Assembly (NCBI GenBank): GCA_905160935.1
Contig: CAJHZI010000190.1
Span: forward strand, 403,501-467,500
DNA from: Enchytraeus crypticus
Lineage: Eukaryota; Annelida; Clitellata; Enchytraeida; Enchytraeidae
Direction of reading: 5' to 3'
DNA: 64,000 nucleotides
In this document: positions 47,367-59,500 of the stretch, piece by piece
Numbering within the stretch: the stretch's first letter is position 1
Layout of the letters: every line of letters starts with the position of its first letter
Program-made: the position numbers and the translations under genes
Notes under the pieces: generated by a model
What the model was told of the DNA's origin: nothing
Seen by the model: the letters and a program-made list of their open reading frames with translations, nothing else
Database searches by the model: none

Positions 47367-48204
47367 ATGAAGGAAGAAATTTATTCTGCAACTAAAAGTA
47401 TGAAGAAGGTGAAGGCAGCCGGAATAGATGAAATCCCAGCAGAATTCTTTAAAATGTTGGAAAGAGAAACACTCAAAAAGTTAATGGAGGTATGTATGGA
47501 AGTGTACAATACAGGTATTTGGCCCGACGACTTTACCAAGTCAGTGATGACTCCAATTCCCAAAAAAGCTATGCTCTGGAGTGTTCGGATTACCGAACAA
47601 TCAGCTTAATACCTCATGCATCGAAGATCTTATTAAAGATAGTAAATAATCGCATTCAGTCGAAAGCAGAGATGATACTGAGCAGGACACAATTTGGTTT
47701 TAGGAAAGGATGCGGCACAAGAGAAGCAATAGGAGTAATGCGGGTTTTTTGCGAAAGAAGCTTAGAATATGGTAATGACGTTTTTGTATGCTTTGTAGAC
47801 TTCGAGAAGGCCTTTGGCAGGATTGATTGGATAACGATGATGAATATCTTAAAAAGAATAGGAATTGACTGGAGAGATAGAAGACTAATTTTGAACTTGT
47901 ACATGAATCAAAGAGCAGTAATCAAAATCCAACAAGAATATTCAGAAGAAGGCGAAATAGGACGTGTGGAGTAAGACAAGGTTGTAGCATTTCGCCGCTG
48001 CTGTTTAACATTTATGCTGAGGCAATGATGGAGGAAGCAATGGAAGACTTGGAAGAAGGAATAAAAGTAGGAGGGAATTTGTTACAAGATGTACGATTTC
48101 CAGATGACCAAGGAATGGTAGCGGGCAGCAAGATTGGATTGCAGAAGATAATGGATAGGCTGAATGATACGGCCCTAAGGTATGGCATGAATGAAGATTA
48201 ATAT
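47367..48204 (+). pseudogene. LINE reverse transcriptase domain, frameshifted
   Basis: The order KAAGIDEIPAEFFK, then after a frameshift near 47570 DYRTISLIPHASKI, TQFGFRKGCGTREAI, FVDFEKAFGRID (motif A Asp) and, after another shift near 47965, [13 protein letters not shown] is diagnostic of LINE reverse transcriptase. The catalytic xxDD box reads FPDD at 48097..48108 instead of the usual F/Y-A-D-D. A 4-base duplication near 48190 (ATGAATGA) ends the frame at 48204. Confidence 0.85.
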
Positions 48205-48844
48205 AAAAAAGACCAAGGTTATGAGAGTGTCCAATATTAAAGGTGAAGTTAGTATCACAATAAATGGTACGAAATTGGAACAGGTAAGGAGTTTCAAGTA
48301 TTTGAGTCATACTATAACAGATGACGGGAAATGTGAGACGGAAATATGCGGTAGGATTGCACAAGCAAAAGCGGCCTTTGGTAGTAGAAAAGAACTATTA
48401 ACAAAAAGTCTAAAGAAAGACACAAAGATAAAGATTGTAAAAACTTTGGTTTGGACCACGCTATTGTATGGATGTGAAACATGGACCTTAAGGAAGGAAG
48501 ATATTAGGAAACTAGAGGCATTAGAAATGTGGATTTGGAGAAGACTGGAGAGGATTAGCTGGACTCAAAAGGTTACAAATGAGGAAGTCCTGGAGAGAGT
48601 TGGCACAGATAGACAGTTGATAAATGTATTAAGAAATAGGAAGAAGAGATGGATAGGACACATTCTAAGGGGGGAAGGTCTATTAAAAGAGGTAATAGAA
48701 GGTAGAATGGAAGGAAAAAGAGGCAGGGGCAGGCCGAGATTAGGTATGTTAGATGATTTAAAGACCCACTCGTATGTGAAAATTAAGAGGAAGGCGGAAG
48801 ACAGAGAAGAGTGGAGGCGTTATGTACCATGGACCTGCCAGTAG
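48191..48844 (+). pseudogene. LINE reverse transcriptase C-terminal part
   Basis: A 217-codon open stretch continues the reverse transcriptase after the 4-base duplication: KKTKVMRVS, then [35 protein letters not shown] and [14 protein letters not shown], ending EEWRRYVPWTCQ. These are the typical thumb and C-terminal motifs of RTE-like elements. It is the part kept most often among the other fragments in the window, as expected from 5' truncation. Confidence 0.85.
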
Positions 48845-48879
48845 GCAGTGCACTAAGAGAGAGAGAGAGACTAATACAA

Positions 48880-49520
48880 ATGTTTGAGAAATTCTCATTA
48901 GTCGCCGATATGTAATTTGCAATGAAATTGCGGAAAAACTGAAGATATGAAAATAAAGAATTTAACATTATGTGCTTTATGCCTCAACTATTTCAGAAAT
49001 CGTATTGCAGTTTCTATACATGTCCTAAATGAATTGAGAATTAATTGAACTAATGTTCAATGTGTCCACCATGTGCACGAATAACTGCATTCACCCGCTG
49101 GGACCACTGACCAATTTGCAGAGTCCACGAGTGCCTGACAGATCTCTGGGTCCAGCTGAGAACATTGACTTATTTCAAATGTTCAACGTCGTGTATCGGT
49201 TCACGAGAGACTAATCGCTGAAGACAATAGTAGACAATCGAATAGTAAATCAGGTTCAGATCAGGGGGAGGCTGTTAGGTGACCAGTTCTATGGTTCAGT
49301 AAACTCTGTCAGGTTTACTTTCATACAGGCGATCATATGATGTGAATTATATATCGGCGATTAATGGCACTTTCTCAAACATTTGTGAGAATATCCCCTA
49401 GATATTTACAAAGTTAATAGAAAGAAGAATTGTCTTTAATTTAATGTATCAAGTAAGATGTTTGGATAAAAAATTGTCAAAGTTATTAGCCTTCAAAGTA
49501 GTTTCATTTATTCTGGACCA
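48880..49520 (-). mobile_element. Mariner-type DNA transposon remnant
   Basis: The outer end 49385..49520 is an inverted repeat of 45835..45962 (TGGTCCAGAATAAATGAAAC at the edge, reading minus). Inside lies the C-terminal part of a transposase. The LINE at 45965..48870 lies between this part and the distal repeat, so it inserted into the transposon. Without the LINE the remnant is only about 0.8 kb, so it was already internally deleted. Confidence 0.7.
49050..49330 (-). pseudogene. Mariner transposase C-terminal relic
   Basis: Minus-strand translation gives PPDLNLIYYSI, recalling the SPDLNPIDY segment around the third catalytic residue of mariner-type DDE transposases, and ends with QIGQWSQRVNAVIRAHGGHI followed by EH and a TAG at 49050..49052, the classic end of such proteins. 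Stops and frameshifts lie between, so it is dead. The N-terminal two thirds are missing. Confidence 0.75.
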
Positions 49521-49527
49521 CCCTGTA

Positions 49528-49592
49528 ATAATAACAAAGGTTTAACGTCAGTTTCCTCATACAAGGATGAAGTCAGGGACGTCATGCTATAG
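49528..49592 (+). repeat. Interspersed repeat D
   Basis: AATAATAACAAAGGTTTAAC, GTCAGTTTCCTCATACAAGG, ATGAAGTCAGGGACGTCATG. It starts right at the edge of the mariner remnant. Confidence 0.6.
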
Positions 49593-49794
49593 AGACGATA
49601 TGCTAAAAAGTTACATGTACCTGTGTTGCAACCGGGTTGCTGAAGAATAGACAAACTTTGAACTGCATGTGACGTAAAAGGCGACAAAGAAATAAGATCC
49701 AAACAAATGTTAGCAAAGGTGCTCGATTGATGAGCTGTAGAAATGGCTGTAGAAATGCTGTAGAAATGTCTACAAAATTTATTACAACGAAAGG

Positions 49795-49845
49795 AAAAGT
49801 TTTATCCCGATCCTGGTTAAACTGGGATTCAAGGGAGGATGGAGC
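49795..49845 (+). repeat. Interspersed repeat E, short copy
   Basis: TTTTATCCCGATCCTGGTTA, AACTGGGATTCAAGGGAGGA. Confidence 0.55.
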
Positions 49846-50500
49846 TTATGATATGTCAAAGAGCATTTAATTGAAGTAACAGCATTTAATGGGAGTATAA
49901 CATTTCATGGGAAGATTTCGGTGTTTGATCTGAAAATTACTACTCTAGTGAAAACTAAAATATAATTGCAAATGCCTTATAAAAGTTGCTTAATGTATAT
50001 ACATGTATGCTACAAGCTAGTATAAACTCAAAACACTTGTCACAAATTTTCCTTCAACAAAGAATTCGTTGTATTGTGAAAAGAGGAAACAGTTATGATG
50101 AGAACACTCAATTGAATTGATTCATTTTTCATAACTAAAGCATATAATCATGTGCAAGAACCTGACAATTTAAACTAGCACTGACTACATTGAAGGAATA
50201 TTACAATTTGATAAATTACGATTTTAAATTTTAAGTCGTGACGTTTAATCCTGATGGTGATTTTATTACGATATTAGACACATCTTTGATCAATGAAAAT
50301 ATAGGCATAACTATTCATAGAATTACATTTAATTATGTTATGTTATTTTAATTACATAGAATTACATAGAATTCCATGGCTACATGTATGTTATTTTAAT
50401 TTAATTCTAACTTTAAATCGCTCACATTTTATATAAACTTCAAATTACAGTACGCAACAAAAGTTCTAATTGAATAATTTACTTTTAGAATAGACCAATA

Positions 50501-50782
50501 TCAAGACTTATTTTTGCTATCATTATTTTCAGCAGCTTCATCTGACTTCACTCCACCACTTCTCGCCTTCTCTATCGCTTTCTCCAGCTCTCCAATCGAT
50601 GCATCCATCTTCCCATCCGTTGTCGTTTCTTCCTTCATCTTCTTTAGCCTACCTGACAATTCGTCCAGTTTATCGACATCCTTCAGCGATACTTGACCTG
50701 ATCCTCTCGGTGCAGCTTTTCTCTAAAAACATGACAGCTTGAGTGTTGTAGTTGTTAGTAATATATGCATAATATATATATA

Positions 50783-50844
<62 letters not shown>

Positions 50845-50979
50845 TGGATAATATATTATATATATAATTTATATATATCTATATCATATATATATATATA
50901 TCTATATAGATATATATATATATAGATATATTATCTATATCATATATTTATATGGTATATATATCATATTGCACTATTT

Positions 50980-51051
<72 letters not shown>

Positions 51052-51151
51052 ATATAATGAACTTTTAGATAAATATTTGTCAGCAAAACGCTTTACTCTA
51101 AATAATATAAATCCATATGTTTGAAGGTTCCTCGCTTGACTTAATAATAAC

Positions 51152-51188
<37 letters not shown>

Positions 51189-53532
51189 CAATAATGACTT
51201 GATTTTATTGCACCAGTTAATAACGCGTCATATCAAGCTTAAAGTTCTTCTCCGCTAATTATTTTTTCAAAAAATTAATTATAGTGAAATTAAGATCTCA
51301 TAGTGCATTATTGGTTCTTCTAAGGTAGAATATTAACGGTACAACATTAGCCAATGCAAGTTTTAGAATTGAACAAACACCATAAACTTTTTGCTGTAAT
51401 AAATATACAAATATTAAATAATATAAATGCAGAATCTACTTAATGAGACTTCTCAACAAACCCTGTATTTAGTGATTAATTAGTGATTAAATTATTGTAA
51501 CTTCATATCACAATTTTTTGTACGCGCCTCAAACAATTCAAATAAACTGTAAATTTAGTAGGTCAAATTATGATTTAAACTTATGAATAAAACTAAAGTA
51601 ACAGATTTAACCGAAGAGAGGAAGAATGTGATTATATCCAACAGGAATCTAACCTGTGAGGGATCCGGCTTCCAAGCTATAAAATAGAGGATTTGAAATA
51701 ATGCTGGTATAGTATTATCCTCCTTACTTCCAAATTTTTCTGGAAAAATAAGGGAAAAAAAGGATTAATATTGCATTGTTTAAACAAAATTGCACTATTT
51801 GACATTAATTTTCACTCTATTCCTAATTTCCTTTCTACAGTCACCATTCAAATAGATTCAGCAAAAATTTAAAAATTATCATTTATTCATATAAGTTTAT
51901 GTCTATGATACGATCATGGCAGTGGTGTATATAAGTGAAAAGAATACTCAATATAAATTCTACTTAATAAATGTCATACATCTTAATAAATGTCATACAT
52001 CTTAATAAATGTCATACATCTTAATAAATGTCATACATCTTAATAAATGTCATACATCTTAATAAATGTCATACATCTTAATAAATGTCATACATATTAA
52101 TAAATGTCATACATTTTAATTGCTGAATTTTAAATTGTACCTACAAATAAAAAATGAATAATGACATTACTATATAGCGAATGGTACACATTCTAACAAA
52201 ATTATAGTGTCTCTCTCTCTCTCTCTCTTAGTGCACTGCTAACTGGCAGGTCCATGGCATATAACGCCTCCACTCTTCTCTGTCTTCCGCCTTCCTCTTC
52301 ATTTCCACATATGAGTGGGTCTTTAAATCATCTAACATACCTAATCTCGGCCTGCCCCTGCCTCTTTTTCCTTCCATTCTACCTTCTATGACCTCTTTTA
52401 ATAGACCTTCCCCCCTTAGAATGTGTCCTATCCATCTCTTCTTCCTATTTCTTAATACATTTATCAACTGTCTATCTGTGCCAACTCTCTCCAGGACTTC
52501 CTCATTTGTAACATTTTGAGTCCAGCTAATCCTCTCCATTCTTCTCCAACTCCACATTTCCAATGTCTCTAGTTTCCTAATATCTTCCTTCCTTAAGGTC
52601 CATGTTTCACATCCATACAATAGCGTGGTCCAAACCAAAGTTTTTACAATCTTTATCTTTGTGTCTTTCTTTAGACTTTTTGTTAATAGTTCTTTTCTAC
52701 TACCAAAGGCCGCTTTTGCTTGTGCAATCCTACCGCATATTTCCGTCTCACATTTCCCGTCATCTGTTATAGTATGACTCAAATACTTGAAACTCCTTAC
52801 CTGTTCCAATTTCGTACCATTTATTGTGATACTAACTTCACCTTTAATATTGGACACTCTCATAACCTTGGTCTTTTTTATATTAATCTTCATTCATGCC
52901 ATACCTTAGGGCCGTATCATTCAGCCTATCCATTATCTTCTGCAATCCAATCTTGCTGCCCGCTACCATTCCTTGGTCATCTGGAAATCGTACATCTTGT
53001 AACAAATTCCCTCCTACTTTTATTCCTTCTTCCAAGTCTTCCATTGCTTCCTCCATCATTGCCTCAGCATAAATGTTAAACAGCAGCGGCGAAATGCTAC
53101 AACCTTGTCTTACTCCACACGTCCTATTTCGCCTTCTTCTGAATATTCTTGTTGGATTTTGATTACTGCTCTTTGATTCATGTACAAGTTCAAAATTAGT
53201 CTTCTGCCTCTCCAGTCAATTATAGTATAAATGCTCAATATTACTCAAGAGTTAGGGTAAACTTGATAATTAGGGTAAACAGGATAGTTCTCTCAGGGAA
53301 CGACGCCCCTGCCCAGTAAATATTAGTCATAGCTGAAGAAGGCATAGGGGATCCACCTCATCATAAGCAGAATCCCCCAAGAAAATGGTGCATAATAACA
53401 AGAATGAGTAGCCGATTGCTGGAGGATTTAAAGTTCCACTCATATGTAGACATGAAAAGAAAACTGGATGACAGAGAAGTGTGGAGGCGTTTCATACCAT
53501 GGGCCAGCAGTAGGCAGTGCACTGAGAGAGAG

Positions 53533-53587
<55 letters not shown>

Positions 53588-56500
53588 CTATGCAGAATAT
53601 CGCAAACCTTTGTAGATGGCACTGGCAGCAGTTAGAATGTCTCGACCAATCATGGGTCTTCGCGACCAAGCGCAATTACTCTCACCCATCCCTGGCAAAA
53701 AACATATTCTCATGTGCGATTGAATATAATACGATAGTAATGTCAAACCAATTTTACCGCCTCTAGCGGAAGTGCGGTTAGCGATGCAAATCAAATCAAT
53801 TCACGTCTTGTTGCTCTCTAATAAACCATTCTTCCAACTTAATCAATCGCCATAGAGAGATAGAGTACCTCTTGCCTTCTAGATTTCTTCGTCTTTTCTA
53901 ACTCTTTTCCTTCAGCTTACTACAGTCTCCATAATACAGTCTCTATAATATATATGCACTCTGACCTCGCAATGATCTTAAAACATGTTTTACCATAAAA
54001 TTTAATGCATTAATCCATGAGAGAAGGATTGGCTGACTATAATATTTTGGTGTCAGTAAGAAATCATTACTTGGCCGGTAACACGTCGGTAAGTTTTCTG
54101 ATTGTGGATCAGTAAGTGAAAGGTTCAAATCCAATGCATACCCAGTCACTAACACCGATAGGAAGCTCTTATTAAATAAAAATAATAAAAATATCGAACG
54201 TTAAAAAAAGATATAAAGCTGTTGAGCTAAGGCTCACAAAATTGCAACAAAATTTTCTAATCCTCACCATAGTTAAACCAAGATTCACGGGAAGATGCTG
54301 ATGATAATGATGATGATGTCAAGCCAATGTTAGCAGTAGTTTCATCTCTCAAAAGCGATATCAGTCATGGACGAGCCCAGGATATAAATATTATATATAC
54401 TGTAATCTGATCTCTAAAAATCCTACCTTTTAGATCATCCATCAATTCAAACATGCTGGGAAAATTAACAATAATCTCGTCGATATCCTGCGAACAGCAG
54501 AAAAACAATATAATTATAAAATTATAAATAAAATTATAAATAAAAATTTATTATAAATAAAATTAGAAACGCAATTAGAAATACAATTATTATAAAGTTA
54601 TGTACAATAATAGAAGCAATCTTATTGAAAGATATAAGAGCAATGGTTGCAAATTAGAAACTGTGCTAATTAAAAGAAGAAACAAAAGAAAAAATAAAAA
54701 AAAAAAAGAAGAAACTGGAAATAAAATTGAACCAATACCAAGACATCTCTTTAAGCCAATAGTATCTGATTCTAAGTCTTGATTACGTTTAAGACAATTA
54801 GCCTTAAATGAAGATAAACTCAAAGAACTGCTTAGTTGATGCCTTCCTAAATATCTGCAATAATTGCCAGAACATCATAAATAAGTAGTCTATGAATGAT
54901 TTATTCACATATTTTTAAAGTAAAAATTATGACAAAATAATAAAAATTAATAAATAATAAATGGCTGAGTAATTTCATTACATTTTTATAATACCAACAA
55001 GCGTCAGCATAACGTATAAAATAGAGATTTGACGTTGATTTTTACAATGCCAGCCTGAGAATGCCAGGGTTATGTCGTAATCATTGCCCTGCGGGTCCAT
55101 ATTTCTTCATAGCGAGTGCAACAATAAATACTAACCAGCGTTAACATTACATATCCAGAACGATTGAGCAAGCCGCCAAGATCCTGAGGTGAGGTGAATG
55201 GAGAAACGTGAGGAGCAAATCCCTAAATCAGATCACATAAGACAAACAGTCAAAATTAATTAAATATTAAACAGCTTAAATCTAATAGTTCCGACACGGA
55301 GACAGAGAGCGAGAGAGAGAGAGACACTCTTTTATTTTATTTTATTGCAATACTGAGAAATAGAGATAGAAATAGAGATAGAAATAGAGATAGAAATAGA
55401 CATAGAAATAGACATAGAAATAGAGATTATTTTAGGAATTACATTAATCACAGCTAAAAGACAAATACAGCAACAGTAGAATGTAGAATATAGAAGCTTA
55501 GGCTCCAAATCTTGTTGAAAATCAAGGTCTATGCAATAACAAAAGAGTAAATTATGGCTGTTTATTCTAAAGTCAAAATTTCTTGCAAATCAAGGTCTAA
55601 GCAATAGCATAAGAGCATATTACGGCATGCAATTCTAAGATTATTTCAAACAACACTTACACCTAATCGCTCCAGCTCTGCAAGCTGAAGAGAAACTCTG
55701 AGTTCATGTAGAGTGTCCCCTCCAAACATGGCGCCCATGAAACATCCGTCAGGTTTTAGAGCATTGTGAATCTAGCAGATCAATCAATTGGATGCAGTAA
55801 ATCAATCAATCAATAAAAACCAATCAATCAACAAATGCAAAAATAAATACATGAAATCAGTGAATTACTAAATTCTATAAATTTATCTACAATATTAGGT
55901 GTTCAATCAATAAAGCACAAAAGAGTCATCCGGATTTGGATGCATCTGGATTGTTAGCTCTTTGTAAGTAATTCTTCGAAGAAGAAGAGCTTCTATCAGA
56001 AAGGATCATCAACACATCATCAGAGACTGTCGCAGTCCTGAATCGTCAGAATTCTTATGTTGAAATTCAGCCTCTTAGAGAAATGCTCAGCAAAAACCTG
56101 CCGACGTGTGCATTAATATCACGCCGCAATGAAATATCTATCACCAATATAAATACTTTGAATATAATATAAAAGAGTTACCTGCCTAAAGGAGCCCGGT
56201 AGATCATTCACCCAGTGGAGGCTGAAATAATATAATCAACTGCACAGTGTATGCACAGCGTAGTGTACATCTCACTCTATTCATTGTATAGTGTATACAA
56301 CAACATAGTGTACATTTCACTCTATTCATGGCATAGTGTATGAAACAGCATAGAGGACATATCACTCTATTCTTGATATAGTGTACATCTCACTCTATTC
56401 TTGATATAGTGTACATAACAGCATAGTGTACATCTCACTCTATTCTTGATAAAGTGTACATCTCGCTCTATTCTTGGCATAGTGCATAAAACAGCATAGT

Positions 56501-59500
56501 GTACATCTCACTCTATTCTTGATATAGTGTACATATCACTCTATTCTTGATAAAGTGTACATATCACTCTATTCTTGATAAAGTGTACATCTCACTCTAT
56601 TCTTGCATAGTGCATAAAACAGCATAGTGTACATATCACTCTATTCTTGATAAAGTGTATATCTCACTCTATTCTTGGCATAGTGCATAAAACAGCATAG
56701 TGTACATCTCACTCTATTCTTGATATAGTGTACATATCACTCTATTCTTGATAAAGTGTACATCTCACTCTATTCTTGATAGTGTGTACATATCGCTCTA
56801 TTCTTGATAAAATGTACATTTCACTCTATTCTTGATATAGTGTACATATCGCTCTATTCTTGATAAAGTGTAAATATCACTCCATTCTTGATAAAGTGTA
56901 CATCTCACTCTATTCTTGGCATAGTGCATTAAACAGCATAGTGTACATATCACTCTATTCTTGGCATAGTGCATAAAACAGCATAGTGTACATATCACTC
57001 TATTCTTGGCATAGTGCATAAAACAGCATAGTGTACATCTCACTCTATTCTTGATATAGTGTACAACAACTTCACAATGTACAGATTACATAATGCAAAG
57101 AAGTACAAGAACATCATGTACAGTTCTGCACATTTTATTACATAATTATATTATAATGAATATAAAATAGACTTAAAATAGCTGTTATTCATAACTTCCT
57201 GCAGCTGCGTAAACAGATTTATAAATAACAGGTTTGCAGTGCACTTAGTTGGGATGATTTGTTGATCAGTGAAAATTAATGAAATTAAGATTATCTCTAT
57301 CATTACCTCTATTTACTGGGACAGGGTTTAAATAGACTGGCTTGGTGTGTTAGAAGTAAATAATTATAGTGTCCGCTTTAGACCTCAGCAAGTACGACAT
57401 AGAGTACCCCTTTGAATATGATATTGTTAAAGATACGAAAAGGATAAGATACAAAGCTATGAAATGTATCAAATTACAAGTCCTACTTATAATTGTAGAT
57501 GATGTGCTCATCATCGTATTGAAGTAAAAGCATTCATTTAAACTTGGTTGTACACTAACAGTAAAATTAGCAAACAGACTTAAAACCAATCAATGATCAG
57601 CTAGAATTTACCACAGTTGCATATTAACAAACAAACTGACTTGAAAAATATATCTAAAGCATACAGATATATTTCAGATATATCTAGATATAAATGTAAA
57701 TACATACATCAAAATAAAAATAAAACATAAATGAATGAAAATACAGCAAATGTTATCTGTGTAATCATCATCAGCATCTTTCCTTGAATCTCAATTTAAC
57801 TACGGTCAGGATTAAAAAATTTTGTTGCAATTTCTGGAGCATAGGCTACCTTTTACTAATTTAATGAGGTCAAATAATTTCTTAGAATTAGCGTATACCT
57901 TAAGCTGCTAATGACGAGATCCAATGAGTTACTCTTAAAAGGAAAGAATTCTTCATCGACAACCAGTCTATGTGTAGGCACCTCAGGAGAAGCAGCACTC
58001 TGAGCCTACCAATAAATCAATCAAACAATTCATTAACTAGTCATTAATAGCTTCATAATAGCTACATGTATATGTGGGTTCAAATCCTGGGCTCACCCAT
58101 CAACGATATCACTCTCAAGTGATGAAACTGAAGTTAACATCAGCTTTACAGCTGTTTTTATCCAAGAATATGAGCAATAGTTCACATTCAACAGTATTCT
58201 GAGAAAAGTAATCAACCCTGCAATCAATATTCCTTAGTTTCTGGATAGCATACATTGATTGTATCAACTTACAGCCAGTTAAAAATTGTATAATTAAAAT
58301 GACTGACATTGATGAACACCTTAAGACTTGAAGCATGCATATAAGTACCTTCTTGTAACAAAAATAAATAACTTACAATTAATTTCTTAACTTATGGTCA
58401 ACTAATACAAACAATTACCACTAACAAAACAAAAAATATTTTGGAAAAAATTAGTCAAGTGAAAATTGAAATATTGAAATATTAATCTCCCATCAAATAA
58501 AATTGATATATATTACAAATTTAGAAAATACAAACATTCCACTCACCAGAACCTTTTCTGCCATGTCACACTGATAAAGACAACCCACCGTGTCGAGTAG
58601 AATGTGCTTAGCTATATGACCTCTACCGCAACCAAGGTCAACTGCGACCTCAAATTTTCTACAACAAGAAAAATTACTAAAGATTCTGTTTAATCATGAT
58701 TATATTTACAAGTAAAACATTATTATCAGAAGATGATATGCAATACGAAAAAAACTTATATTCTTTAAAACGTCCATCTATGGAACAAATCAATTAGTGC
58801 CATGTATTTAACTCACCGCTTTACGTCTGACATTCTGTCGGCCATCCTCCAGCCAACCTAACAAAACAAATGAATGAATTATAACTCAAAATCTTTAATT
58901 AAAATACATAATGGTACACTAGGTCAGGAAGCACAGATTCTTGTTTAAGGTCCATTTCCTCCTTCCTCTCCATGGTTATTAGTAATCTTTGCCTTTTGAA
59001 GGCGCATCAATTGCAGCCAGCGTGGATTTAAGAATAACCTTCCATCACCTTGGGATTTTTTTCCTTCAAAGCTGTCAGCACTCGGTCTTCCAAGGTGGTC
59101 ACCCACAAAGTACTAACCGAGGCCGATGTTGCTTAACTTCAATTATTGACGCGCAACTAAACCAAGTGCGTTAAATCCCACCGTAAATTAATTAAAAGGT
59201 TATACATGTAATGTATCACCTGCTAATTAATAATTCATATAAAATATCATTATATAATTAAATTATAGATAAAATTTAGTTTTAAAAATTAAAATTAGCC
59301 AAATAAATGTTTACAATATTTATGCACTGTTTAAGATATTTATGCACTTCCATAATTTTTACATACAACATATTTCAAATGTATACAACGAATTCCATAC
59401 GATTACTAATAACCATGGAGAGGAAAATAAGAAAATAGTGAAAACTACAAAAAACAGAAACCAAGAAATGAAAACTATGTAGCTCATGCGGTATGTCATG

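Larger units (their letters stand above)
45965..48870 (+). mobile_element. RTE-like non-LTR retrotransposon (LINE), decayed copy
   Basis: The copy begins near GGGTAAACAGGATAG and ends in GGCAGTGCACTAAGAGAGAG plus an (AG)n tail. It encodes, in order, an apurinic-type endonuclease, a reverse transcriptase and a C-terminal domain ending [14 protein letters not shown], the usual layout of RTE-like elements. Several frameshifts and stops break it (47102, 47104-47367, about 47570, 47974, 48204), so it cannot be autonomous. It is inserted into a mariner remnant whose inverted repeats flank it. A near-identical 1-kb piece lies inverted at 52205..53221, and many short 3' fragments are scattered in the window. 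Confidence 0.9.

Noticed and set aside
48005-48364. 119-codon ORF antisense to the LINE, identical to one at 52720..53079
   Set aside because: Both are shadows of the reverse transcriptase frame on the opposite strand; identity reflects the two LINE copies.
53404-53766. 120-codon ORF through the LINE derivative and NDUFAF5 exon 9
   Set aside because: It crosses a repeat, an AG microsatellite and a conserved exon on the other strand, so it is not a gene.
56798-57043. 81-codon repetitive ORF with [14 protein letters not shown] repeats
   Set aside because: It arises from the minisatellite unit length inside an NDUFAF5 intron on the same strand; no splice support or homology.
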